Origin: a bacterium
GTDB taxonomy: Bacteria > Electryoneota > Electryoneia > Electryoneales > Electryoneaceae
Direction of reading: 5' to 3'
DNA: 7,357 nucleotides
Assembly: GCA_028278125.1 (NCBI GenBank)
Contig: JANQEY010000268.1
Span: 1 to 7,357, forward strand
The position numbers and the translations under genes were made by a program. Under the pieces are notes generated by a model that saw only the letters and a list, made by a program, of their open reading frames with translations, searched no databases and had not been told where the DNA came from. Of this stretch, positions 1-6,442 are shown piece by piece; position 1 is the first letter of the stretch; each line of letters begins with the position of its first letter.

Positions 1-22
1 CGGGTTCTTCCCGGATTTTTTT
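1..22 (+). terminator. Right part of a rho-independent terminator of an upstream gene
   Basis: CGGG at 1-4 can pair with CCCG at 10-13 around a five-base loop, and seven T residues follow at 16-22. The stem is cut by the window edge and is probably longer (the 3' arm continues as CCCGGA). It would end transcription of a + strand gene lying to the left. Moderately sure, because only part of the stem is visible. Confidence 0.55.
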
Positions 23-51
23 ATTATGGATGAATTACAAAAGTATTTAGG

Positions 52-81
52 TTGCATGTTTTTTTACGTCGAAGAGATAAT
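52..81 (+). promoter_or_regulatory. Possible sigma70-type promoter for the secreted propeller gene
   Basis: A TTGCAT -35-like hexamer (52-57) and a GATAAT -10-like hexamer (76-81) are separated by 18 bases, downstream of the terminator at 1-22 and upstream of the start codon at 227. This would give a 5' untranslated region of roughly 140 bases. The region is AT-rich, so chance matches are likely; this is inference. Just downstream, the nine-base word AAAAATACC occurs twice in tandem (103-111 and 112-120), with no known meaning. Confidence 0.3.
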
Positions 82-213
82 CTAATATTACCCCACAAAT
101 AGAAAAATACCAAAAATACCAAAAACAGTTGAATGAACTTAGTATTTTCACTACATTGCAAACTTGTTTGAGAATACTCTGGTTGGGAATTTCTTATTTC
201 TAATAAATAATAA

Positions 214-221
214 AGAGGTGG
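214..221 (+). promoter_or_regulatory. Ribosome binding site deciding the start of the propeller gene
   Basis: AGAGGTGG ends five bases before the ATG at 227. The alternative in-frame ATG at 164 has no comparable site and would put 21 extra residues before an otherwise clean signal peptide. The start at 227 is therefore preferred. Confidence 0.7.
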
Positions 222-226
222 TTAGA

Positions 227-2017
227 ATGTTCAGGTTACTGGTTTTCGTAATTGTACTGATACCAACATTTATTATGGCACAAGGCTGGCCTGGCTTCAC
301 AATAACTTACGATTTTGATGGTTCAAATGATGTTGTTAGTGCCGATATCGACAACGATGGCGATCTGGATATTGTTGGGGCAGCTTTGTCTGAAGGTTTT
401 TCCTGGTGGGAGAACGAAGGGAATGAGATATTCTCTGAACACATCATTTATGAAGTTGACGATAATGCCAATTGTGTCATTACATCTGATCTGGATGAGG
501 ATGGTGATGTTGATGTTGTGGGTACGGTTTCTTTGGCAAATGATATAATCTGGTGGGAGAATGACGGATCTGGCATTTTTACGCAACACACGTTAGACGA
601 GGATTATAATCTCCCGCAATCCGTTTATGCTGCTGATCTTGATGGTGATGGTGATATCGATTTGTTGAGTGCGGGTGCCACAAATATAGGAATCTCATGG
701 TGGGAAAATGATGGTGAAGAAAACTTCACACAACATTCAATTGTTGCAGGTTATGGTTCCATCGGTTTAGATGCCCTGGATGTTGATGGAGATGGGGATG
801 TTGACGTGCTGACAGCGGGTTGGTCGCTAGATGAATTCTCCTGGTGGGAAAATGATGGGAATGAGAATTTTACCCAATATATTATTGCTGAAGGTCATGA
901 TTATCCCCGGGATATTGAGGGGGTTGACATTGATGGTGACGGCGATATAGATGTAGTCGGAGCAGCTAGTCATGAAGCTGCTGTCTTCTGGTGGGAAAAT
1001 GATGGGGAAGAAAACTTTACAGAGCATACAATCAGGATTGGTTTCTCGGGCGCTTACGATGTAAATGCCGTTGACCTGGACGAAGACGGGGGTATTGATG
1101 TTTTAGGCGCAGCAACATGGGAAGATGAAATTGTCTGGTGGAAAAATGATGGAACTGGAAACTTTGAACAAATTACTATTGACCATAGTTTTAATGGCGC
1201 ACGATCTGTCTGTGCTGCTGACATAAATAGTGATGGGAGCCTTGACGTTATCGGGGCAGCTAATATCGATGGTGAAATAAAATGGTGGTCTAGTCTTGGT
1301 CCAATTCGCCTGGAAATGGTGCCTGAACTGAATACAGTAGTTGTCGAGGCAGGTAATGGTTTCTATTATGATCTCAATATATGGTTAGAAGTTGTTCAGC
1401 CCGGATGGTTATATCTTTGGACAGAAGTTCTACTTCCAGACGGAACAATCCATGGGCCAGTACATACTCTACCCCAATATTGGTATGGTGTTCAAGCCTA
1501 CATGTTAGTCGAGTCTGTCCATCAGCAGGTTCCTGTTTTGGCGCCTGAAGGTGAATATGAGTGGATTATGAATATTGGTTTTTCACCTGGAACCCCGGAA
1601 TATTCCGATTCTTTCCCCTTTACGGTGACAGCACCTGCGATGTTGGCTGGACTGGAAAAAAATTCCTGGGATTCGAATGGTGCAGAAAGAATAGTAGCCG
1701 CGTTTGAAGATCAGAATGAATTCGACTTTAATATTAGCGATGAATTACCAAGCGATTATATCCTTTCCAGTGCGTACCCGAATCCCTTTAATCCGGCTAC
1801 GAGCATTACAATGTCACTTCCAGAGGTGTCCGACATAGATGTGAGTGTGTTTAACGTTACAGGCCAGGAAGTAGCTAAAATCGCCTCAGGAAGATTCCAG
1901 CCGGGTAATCATTCGTTTACTTTTAATGCCGAAGGATTGTCATCCGGGTTGTATTTCATCAATGTGTATATCCCAGGTCATATGGATGAGGTTAGAAAGG
2001 TGATGTATCTAAGATAA
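227..2017 (+). CDS. Secreted FG-GAP/VCBS-like beta-propeller protein with C-terminal sorting domain
   Basis: This is an exported protein of 596 residues; its substrate or role is unknown. Residues 1-18 form a signal peptide (one Arg, a hydrophobic core, likely cleavage after FIMA). Seven repeats follow, each with a DxDxDGxxD-type calcium-binding loop starting near residues 40, 88, 137, 185, 234, 283 and 332, then a W-W-E/K-N-D/E-G motif in six of them. The spacing is 48-49 residues, which fits a seven-bladed propeller of the FG-GAP/VCBS kind; the seventh repeat is degenerate (DINSDGSLD, WWSS). Residues about 360-468 look like a beta-sandwich domain. A linker leads to residues about 510-596, which carry YPNPFNP, V-FNVTGQEV and SGLYF motifs and a KVMYLR end, as in type IX secretion (Por) sorting domains. 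It is flanked by terminators, so probably monocistronic. Such proteins are usually surface-attached or released; adhesion or glycan binding would be guesses. Confidence 0.9.
   Translation: MFRLLVFVIVLIPTFIMAQGWPGFTITYDFDGSNDVVSADIDNDGDLDIVGAALSEGFSWWENEGNEIFSEHIIYEVDDNANCVITSDLDEDGDVDVVGTVSLANDIIWWENDGSGIFTQHTLDEDYNLPQSVYAADLDGDGDIDLLSAGATNIGISWWENDGEENFTQHSIVAGYGSIGLDALDVDGDGDVDVLTAGWSLDEFSWWENDGNENFTQYIIAEGHDYPRDIEGVDIDGDGDIDVVGAASHEAAVFWWENDGEENFTEHTIRIGFSGAYDVNAVDLDEDGGIDVLGAATWEDEIVWWKNDGTGNFEQITIDHSFNGARSVCAADINSDGSLDVIGAANIDGEIKWWSSLGPIRLEMVPELNTVVVEAGNGFYYDLNIWLEVVQPGWLYLWTEVLLPDGTIHGPVHTLPQYWYGVQAYMLVESVHQQVPVLAPEGEYEWIMNIGFSPGTPEYSDSFPFTVTAPAMLAGLEKNSWDSNGAERIVAAFEDQNEFDFNISDELPSDYILSSAYPNPFNPATSITMSLPEVSDIDVSVFNVTGQEVAKIASGRFQPGNHSFTFNAEGLSSGLYFINVYIPGHMDEVRKVMYLR
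335..1291 (+). repeat. Seven tandem coding repeats (propeller blades), about 144-147 bases each
   Basis: The calcium-loop codons recur every 144 or 147 bases. Repeats 3, 4 and 5 also share an identical 17-base stretch (TGGTGGGAAAATGATGG at 698-714, 842-858 and 989-1005). The nucleotide-level match suggests these blades arose by duplication or are kept similar by recombination. Repeats 1, 2, 6 and 7 are more diverged. Confidence 0.85.
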
Positions 2018-2044
2018 TCCAATCCAGTTCCTGGTAAAAATATT

Positions 2045-2084
2045 TCCCGGATATCCGTTGACTGATGGATGTCCGGGATTTTCA
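2045..2084 (+). terminator. Rho-independent terminator after the propeller gene
   Basis: TCCCGGATATCC (2045-2056) pairs with GGATGTCCGGGA (2067-2078) over 12 bases with one T-G wobble. The loop is ten bases and the 3' side runs into TTTTCAATTT. It lies 28 bases after the stop codon and separates the propeller gene from rpiB. The stem is nearly symmetric, but the T-rich tail is on the + side only. Confidence 0.8.
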
Positions 2085-2186
2085 ATTTATAAAACGACTG
2101 ATTATGTTGGTGCGTGACAACTTTCATTCCATTATATTCATTCATTATTGAATAGTTTATTGGCTAAAAACTTCAGGAATATCAAG

Positions 2187-2621
2187 ATGAAGCTTGTTCT
2201 TGCGGCAGATCATGGCGCGGTTGAGTTAAAAGACTGGATCGTTGAGGAGCTGAAAAAATCTGATTACGAAATTTCAGATATCGGAACGTTCGGCAATGAT
2301 AGTGTCGATTACCCTGATTTTGCATTGAAGGCCGCGAAAATGGTCGCGTCAGAAGAAGCCGAAAGGGGTATTCTTTTCTGCGGAACCGGTATCGGAATGT
2401 CTATCGCCGCGAACAAGGTTAAGGGAATATTGTGCGCCAAGGTTAATTCTGTGGAGGAGGGCCGGCTGGCATCAGAACATAACAATGCCAATATGCTGGC
2501 ACTCGGCGGTAGAACAACAGATAGGAATGTTGTCCTCAACGCGATAATTGCCTGGCTGAATACATCTTTTGGCGGTGACAGGCATCAGAGAAGAATTGAT
2601 AAAATAATCGAAGCTGAGTAA
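2187..2621 (+). CDS. rpiB: Ribose-5-phosphate isomerase B
   Basis: This cytoplasmic enzyme interconverts ribose 5-phosphate and ribulose 5-phosphate in the non-oxidative pentose phosphate pathway, supplying ribose for nucleotides. At 144 residues it is the normal RpiB/LacAB length. Visible family motifs are AADHGAVELK near the N-terminus, SVDYPDFA (39-46), the phosphate-binding and active-site stretch GILFCGTGIGMSIAANK (61-77) with the catalytic Cys65, and EHNNANMLALGGR with His98. An ATG 39 bases upstream (2148) is in frame, but AGGA at 2175-2178 sits eight bases before the ATG at 2187. From there the protein begins MKLVLAADHG, as the family does, so the later start is chosen. In many bacteria rpiB is followed directly by glyA; here a long gap with a foldback element lies between them. 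The related LacA/LacB galactose-6-phosphate isomerases are an unlikely alternative, as no lac genes are nearby. Confidence 0.95.
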   Translation: MKLVLAADHGAVELKDWIVEELKKSDYEISDIGTFGNDSVDYPDFALKAAKMVASEEAERGILFCGTGIGMSIAANKVKGILCAKVNSVEEGRLASEHNNANMLALGGRTTDRNVVLNAIIAWLNTSFGGDRHQRRIDKIIEAE

Positions 2622-2657
2622 ATATCAATTGTTGAGTCCTTTTATTTTAGTAATCAT

Positions 2658-2862
2658 TGTAGCCCGGACCGCCCTCGGTCTGGGATTTGAAAAGGACAAT
2701 ATGAAGCATGTTGTGATTGCCCGGCTTGACATTTTCCTCCGTAGCTTTAGCGAAGGGGGACGCAAGCTGGGTTTCATATTGCTGCTGATCCTAACTAAAC
2801 CATGACACCCGACAAGAATGTCGGGCCACCCAGCCCCCGGGCCGAGAGCGGTCCGGGCTACA
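2658..2862. repeat. Nested foldback (MITE/REP-like) intergenic element
   Basis: Outer arms of 27 bases (2658-2684 and 2836-2862) are inverted copies matching at 24 of 27 positions; both begin TGTAGCCCGGACCGC when read inward. Inside lie further paired arms: CAATATGAA (2697-2705) with TTCATATTG (2773-2781), CCCGGCTTG (2720-2728) with CAAGCTGGG (2763-2771, one wobble), and TCCTCC (2735-2740) with GGGGGA (2755-2760) around GTAGCTTTAGCGAA. A side hairpin, CCCGACA-AGAA-TGTCGGG, sits at 2808-2825. No open reading frame is evident. The nested, multi-hairpin build resembles a non-autonomous mobile or dispersed repeat. No convincing target-site duplication was found. It might also act as a transcription end for rpiB, though no T-run follows. 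Confidence 0.75.
2808..2825. repeat. Perfect hairpin CCCGACA-AGAA-TGTCGGG within the foldback element
   Basis: A seven-base perfect stem with a four-base loop lies in the right half of the larger element and has no partner in the left half. It may be a separately acquired module or a branch of the folded structure. No T-run follows on either strand, so a terminator role is not supported. Confidence 0.7.
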
Positions 2863-3260
2863 TCTAATTACACGATTCCCGGGTTAATTTACCAACACTA
2901 TCCACCTTATTGAATAATGCATCTGAATTACCGGTATTGATAGCTATTTACAATCGTTGACAGATTCGAAAAAAGTGAGAATTTTCACATAAGTAATGCT
3001 GTACAAAGAAAAACACAATTTTGGAGTAAAGACCTGTAATATATTTAGAATGTACTAAGTGAATAAAAGTGAAAATATTAAGGCGTTGTTTTTAGCCCCC
3101 TTGAGTGGAGAATACTTGCTCTTGAGACTCGCAACAACATTTCCAGTTTTGTATATTCATTCCTCATAATTATTAAAGCGCAAATGGCGAAAAGTGAACA
3201 GCTTAATTAAGAGTTCCTAACAATTAGACTGTTTTGTTCTGAAGTTCACAAGGAATCGCC
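2863..3260. other. AT-rich intergenic stretch before glyA with no recognised gene
   Basis: I see no coding region, tRNA or known riboswitch here. TTGACA at 2957-2962 is a perfect -35 hexamer but lacks a good -10 at normal spacing. GTGAGAATTTTCAC (2975-2988) is an imperfect palindrome that could be an operator. The word AAAAGTGA occurs three times (2971-2978, 3065-3072, 3190-3197). The glyA-nrdR-rnf transcript probably starts somewhere in this stretch, but I cannot place the promoter. Confidence 0.4.
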
Positions 3261-3290
3261 ATGAATGTGTTTACAAATTTTTATACCTGA
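3261..3290 (+). CDS. Possible nine-residue leader ORF upstream of glyA
   Basis: ATG at 3261 is preceded by AAGGA (3250-3254) with a six-base spacer, a better arrangement than chance usually gives. It encodes MNVFTNFYT and stops at TGA 3288-3290, 15 bases before the preferred glyA ATG. A leader peptide controlling or coupling glyA translation is possible. The peptide has no run of Gly, Ser or Met codons, so classical attenuation by glyA products is not suggested. It could equally be a chance ORF. Confidence 0.3.
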   Translation: MNVFTNFYT

Positions 3291-3305
3291 CTGCGGAGAA
3301 GCATG

Positions 3306-4610
3306 ATGAGTTCAGATAACCTGAAAAGTTTTGATCCCGAGATTGCCGAGGCATTAGATAAAGAATACCTGCGCCAGACCGAAAAGCTTGAGATGATCGC
3401 GTCTGAGAATATTGTCAGCCCTGCAGTAATGGAAACTGTAGGATCTGTTATGACCAACAAATATGCTGAAGGTTACCCAGGACGCAGGTATTATGGCGGT
3501 TGCAAGTTTGTCGATACGGCTGAGGATCTTGCCAGGGAAAGAGCCTGCCAGTTGTTTAACTGCACCTGGGCAAATGTCCAGCCTCACAGCGGCAGCCAGG
3601 CTAACCAGGGTATGTATTTCGCGCTTGTCGATCCGTTTTCCGGTAACGGTAAAAAAGTCCCGATAATGGGACTCCACCTGAACTATGGCGGTCACCTGAC
3701 TCACGGCAGCCCGGTCAATCTTTCAGGCCGCATGTATGACGTTCACGCGTATACTCTTGACATCAAGACCGGTCAGCTTGATATGGACAACGTCGCAAAG
3801 ATGGCACGCGAGGTTAAACCAAGGTTGATTGTTACCGGTGCTTCAGCATATCCACGTTTCTGGGACTTTGCAAAGTTCCGCGAGATTGCTGATGAAGTTG
3901 GCGCTTACCTGGTAGCGGATATCGCTCATTTTGCCGGTATGGTTGCTGTCGGATTACATCCAGATCCGATGCCTCATTGTCACCTTGTTACAACCACAAC
4001 TCACAAAACACTTCGCGGACCCAGGGGTGGAATGATAATGTCCAGCTATGAAGGTGGTGAGATAATGCTGGAAGGCATGCCGAAACCCAAGACTATCACG
4101 GAAGCTGTCGACAGTGTAGTATTCCCGGGTGTCCAGGGTGGTCCTTTGATGCATGTCATAGCGGCAAAAGCGGTAGCGTTTAAGGAAGCACTCAAGCCGG
4201 AGTTTAAAAAGTATATAGAAAATGTTCTCGAAAACGCCAAGGTTCTCGCTGAAGAACTGATGAAGCTTGATTTTAAACTCGTATCCGATGGTACCGATAA
4301 TCACCTGATGCTTGTCGATCTGTCTAATAAAAATGTTACCGGGAAAATGGCTGAGAAGGCGCTTGAATGGAGTGGAATTACAGTTAACAAGAACATGGTT
4401 CCCGGTGATAAAAACAGCCCGTTTGTTACATCAGGTATCCGAATCGGAACACCGGCCTTAACAACCAGGGGAATGGGTCCAGACGAGATGAGGAAGATTG
4501 CTGCCTGGATTGATACGGTCATCAAAGATCCTGAGAACAAGGAATTAAGACGATCGGTGAGGGCTGAAATCAAGGAAATGGCTGTCACATTCCCCCATTT
4601 CAAATGGTAA
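3306..4610 (+). CDS. glyA: Serine hydroxymethyltransferase (PLP enzyme)
   Basis: This cytoplasmic enzyme converts serine and tetrahydrofolate to glycine and methylene-tetrahydrofolate, the main one-carbon source for thymidylate and purines. The 434-residue protein shows the family motifs in order: [12 protein letters not shown] near 30, [13 protein letters not shown] near 53-65, [11 protein letters not shown] near 90-100, [12 protein letters not shown] near 130-141, and [11 protein letters not shown] near 203-213. The PLP-lysine motif [14 protein letters not shown] has its Schiff-base Lys at about 234, and [12 protein letters not shown] and [14 protein letters not shown] follow. It is longer than the roughly 417-residue E. 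coli enzyme, with small insertions near residue 110-118 and after [11 protein letters not shown] at 3303 and 3306 are both possible; GGAG at 3295-3298 gives a seven-base spacer to 3306, so that one is chosen. nrdR follows after 39 bases with no terminator between, suggesting co-transcription. Confidence 0.96.
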   Translation: MSSDNLKSFDPEIAEALDKEYLRQTEKLEMIASENIVSPAVMETVGSVMTNKYAEGYPGRRYYGGCKFVDTAEDLARERACQLFNCTWANVQPHSGSQANQGMYFALVDPFSGNGKKVPIMGLHLNYGGHLTHGSPVNLSGRMYDVHAYTLDIKTGQLDMDNVAKMAREVKPRLIVTGASAYPRFWDFAKFREIADEVGAYLVADIAHFAGMVAVGLHPDPMPHCHLVTTTTHKTLRGPRGGMIMSSYEGGEIMLEGMPKPKTITEAVDSVVFPGVQGGPLMHVIAAKAVAFKEALKPEFKKYIENVLENAKVLAEELMKLDFKLVSDGTDNHLMLVDLSNKNVTGKMAEKALEWSGITVNKNMVPGDKNSPFVTSGIRIGTPALTTRGMGPDEMRKIAAWIDTVIKDPENKELRRSVRAEIKEMAVTFPHFKW

Positions 4611-4649
4611 AGATCAGACCGCTGAAGATTACATAGAGACTATTACTGA

Positions 4650-5096
4650 ATGCGCTGCCCCTACTGCAAAGAACTTGAAGACAAGGTGATTGACAGTCGC
4701 CCGTCCCGTGATGGTGGAGCAGTCCGTCGTAGAAGGGAATGCCTGAACTGTGGAAAGCGGTTTACTACTTACGAGTACGTGGAAGAGATGGAATTGCACG
4801 TAATCAAGAATGACAGGTGTACTGAGCTTTACGACAGGAACAAACTCTACCGCAGCGTAGCAATCGCAATTGTAAAGAGACCGGTTTCCACGGAACAGTT
4901 GGACAAGCTGGTTTCAGAAGTTGAATCAAAACTGTACGAGAAAGCTTCAAAAGAGATAGAGTCTAAAATGATCGGCGACCTTGTTATGAAGCAGCTTATA
5001 GAGCTGGATAAGGTCGCTTATATACGTTATGCTTCGGTTTATCGCCGTTTCGAGGATACCGGAGCCTTTACTGAAGAGGTCAAGAGATTGTCATGA
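4650..5096 (+). CDS. nrdR: Transcriptional repressor NrdR
   Basis: NrdR represses ribonucleotide reductase operons by sensing the dATP/ATP balance through an ATP-cone and binding NrdR boxes. The 148-residue protein is of normal length. A zinc ribbon is formed by Cys3, Cys6, Cys31 and Cys34 (MRCPYC and CLNCGKRFTTYE), with the basic stretch RRRRE between. The ATP-cone follows from about residue 49, showing VIKND, LYDRNKLYRSV, KRPVS and VAYIRYASVYRRF. The ribosome binding site is weak (TAGAGAC about nine bases before the ATG), which fits reinitiation or coupling after glyA. The stop codon overlaps the rnfC start as ATGA. Neighbouring glyA and nrdR genes are common in bacteria; rnfC directly after nrdR is less expected. 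No clear NrdR box was seen in the window, so its targets, the reductase genes, lie elsewhere. Confidence 0.96.
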   Translation: MRCPYCKELEDKVIDSRPSRDGGAVRRRRECLNCGKRFTTYEYVEEMELHVIKNDRCTELYDRNKLYRSVAIAIVKRPVSTEQLDKLVSEVESKLYEKASKEIESKMIGDLVMKQLIELDKVAYIRYASVYRRFEDTGAFTEEVKRLS

Positions 5097-6442
5097 AAAA
5101 GACCTTTCATGGTGGTACACATCCCCCGGAGTGGAAGCTGACATCCGAGATGACCGCTGAAAAACTACCCGCACCGAAAAAAGTGTATATCCCGATCCTG
5201 CAGCATATAGGTGCACCGGGAAAAACACTGGTGAAAAAAGGTGATGAGGTAAAAGTCGGTCAACCTTTAACCGAACCGGGTGGATTTGTTTCAGTACCCT
5301 CGCATTCACCTGTGAGCGGTAAAGTCCTTTCGGTAGGTGGTTATCCGCATCCAATGGGAAGGGACGTGGAAACGATCACTATCGAATCGGACGGCAATGA
5401 TGATTGGTTCGAAGGTGTCACTGAAGATCCCGATTGGAAAAAGGTAGATGCCGACACGATCAGGGAACGGGTTAAGGACGCTGGCCTGGCGGGAATGGGT
5501 GGTGCAGCATTCCCCACTCATGTCAAGCTGAATCCCCCGGCTGAAAAACCTGTCGACACGGTTATTATCAACGGTGCCGAATGTGAACCCTACCTCACCA
5601 GTGACCACCGGCTGATGCTGGAACGTCCCGATGAAATCCTTGCAGGTGCGATGCTTGTAGGGAAGGCCGTAAACGCGAAAAAGGTCTTTATCGGGATTGA
5701 AGATAACAAGCCCGACGCTGTAAAGGTTCTTCGACAGGCGGCGAAGGATAAAGGTTATGATATCCAGGTAGAGATGCTGCCGGTTAAATACCCCCAGGGC
5801 GCTGAAAAACAGCTGATATATGCGCTCACAGGACGTGAAGTACCACCACCGCCGGGACTTCCTATGGACGCCGGATGCCTGGTGCAGAATGTGGGGTCAT
5901 GTGTAGCCATTTATGAAGCCGTCAGGTATAGAAGACCTCTGATAGAACGTAATGTGACTGTAACCGGATATGGCATCAAACAACCGAAAAACGTGATCGC
6001 GCGTATCGGGACACCATTTGCCGAATTGATTGAGGCTGCCGGTGGTTATACACCTGATGCTGAGAAACTGTTGAACGGCGGCCCGATGATGGGGGCTGCG
6101 CAGTGGACTGATATTGTCCCGGTTATTAAGGGAACAAGCGGCATTGTCGTTCTGAGAAAGGGCGAAGCACATATCTCTAAAGAACAGCCGTGTATTGCCT
6201 GCGGACGGTGCGTAAATGTCTGCCCGATTTTCCTGATGCCGACCAATATTGCACGTTTATCCGAATTTGAGCGACTTGAAGAAGCAGAAGAGATGGGCGT
6301 GCTGGAATGTATAGAATGTGGTTCCTGTGCGTTTATCTGTCCTTCCAAACGAAACCTGGTGCACCATATACGGTTTGGTAAAACCAGTGTTATGGCGGAA
6401 AAACGTAAACAGGCACAACAAGCACAAAGCAAGGGGGCATGA
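5093..6442 (+). CDS. rnfC: Ion-translocating oxidoreductase complex subunit RnfC
   Basis: RnfC is the peripheral, cytoplasm-facing subunit of the Rnf complex, which couples electron flow between reduced ferredoxin and NAD+ to Na+ or H+ pumping. It carries the NADH/FMN site and iron-sulfur clusters. The 449-residue protein begins with KTFHGGTHPPEWK (typical), followed by a barrel-sandwich-like segment with the PILQHIGAPGKTLVKKGDEV and SPVSGKV motifs. The flavin/nucleotide motif GLAGMGGAAFPTHVK spans 131-145, with GAECEPYLTSDHRLM at 161-175. Two 4Fe-4S motifs follow: Cys367, 370, 373, 377 and Cys406, 409, 412, 416. It ends soon after (AEKRKQAQQAQSKGA) and lacks the long Lys/Ala-rich tail seen in E. 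coli RsxC. It starts inside the nrdR stop (ATGA) and its TGA shares a base with the rnfD ATG, so translation of all three is probably coupled. Confidence 0.97.
   Translation: MKKTFHGGTHPPEWKLTSEMTAEKLPAPKKVYIPILQHIGAPGKTLVKKGDEVKVGQPLTEPGGFVSVPSHSPVSGKVLSVGGYPHPMGRDVETITIESDGNDDWFEGVTEDPDWKKVDADTIRERVKDAGLAGMGGAAFPTHVKLNPPAEKPVDTVIINGAECEPYLTSDHRLMLERPDEILAGAMLVGKAVNAKKVFIGIEDNKPDAVKVLRQAAKDKGYDIQVEMLPVKYPQGAEKQLIYALTGREVPPPPGLPMDAGCLVQNVGSCVAIYEAVRYRRPLIERNVTVTGYGIKQPKNVIARIGTPFAELIEAAGGYTPDAEKLLNGGPMMGAAQWTDIVPVIKGTSGIVVLRKGEAHISKEQPCIACGRCVNVCPIFLMPTNIARLSEFERLEEAEEMGVLECIECGSCAFICPSKRNLVHHIRFGKTSVMAEKRKQAQQAQSKGA

Noticed and set aside
323..1027. Minus-strand and +2 open frames inside the propeller gene
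   Set aside because: They mirror the calcium-loop repeats in the wrong frame and have no ribosome binding sites or recognisable domains.
2651..2870. Target-site duplication flanking the foldback element
   Set aside because: Both flanks are AT-rich and share short words such as TAAT, but not at matching distances from the arms, so no true duplication can be claimed.
2957..2985. TTGACA as the -35 of a glyA promoter
   Set aside because: The hexamer is perfect, but the sequence 16-18 bases downstream has only AATTTT-like bases and no convincing -10, and it lies about 340 bases from glyA.
2863..3302. A glycine, tetrahydrofolate or SAM riboswitch upstream of glyA
   Set aside because: glyA is sometimes under such control, but I could not find the conserved cores or stems of these riboswitches.
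3354..4603. Several minus-strand open frames and a short + frame inside glyA
   Set aside because: glyA matches its family along its whole length; the others are shadows with no recognisable protein features.
4611..4649. Terminator between glyA and nrdR
   Set aside because: The 39-base gap has no stable hairpin and no T-run.
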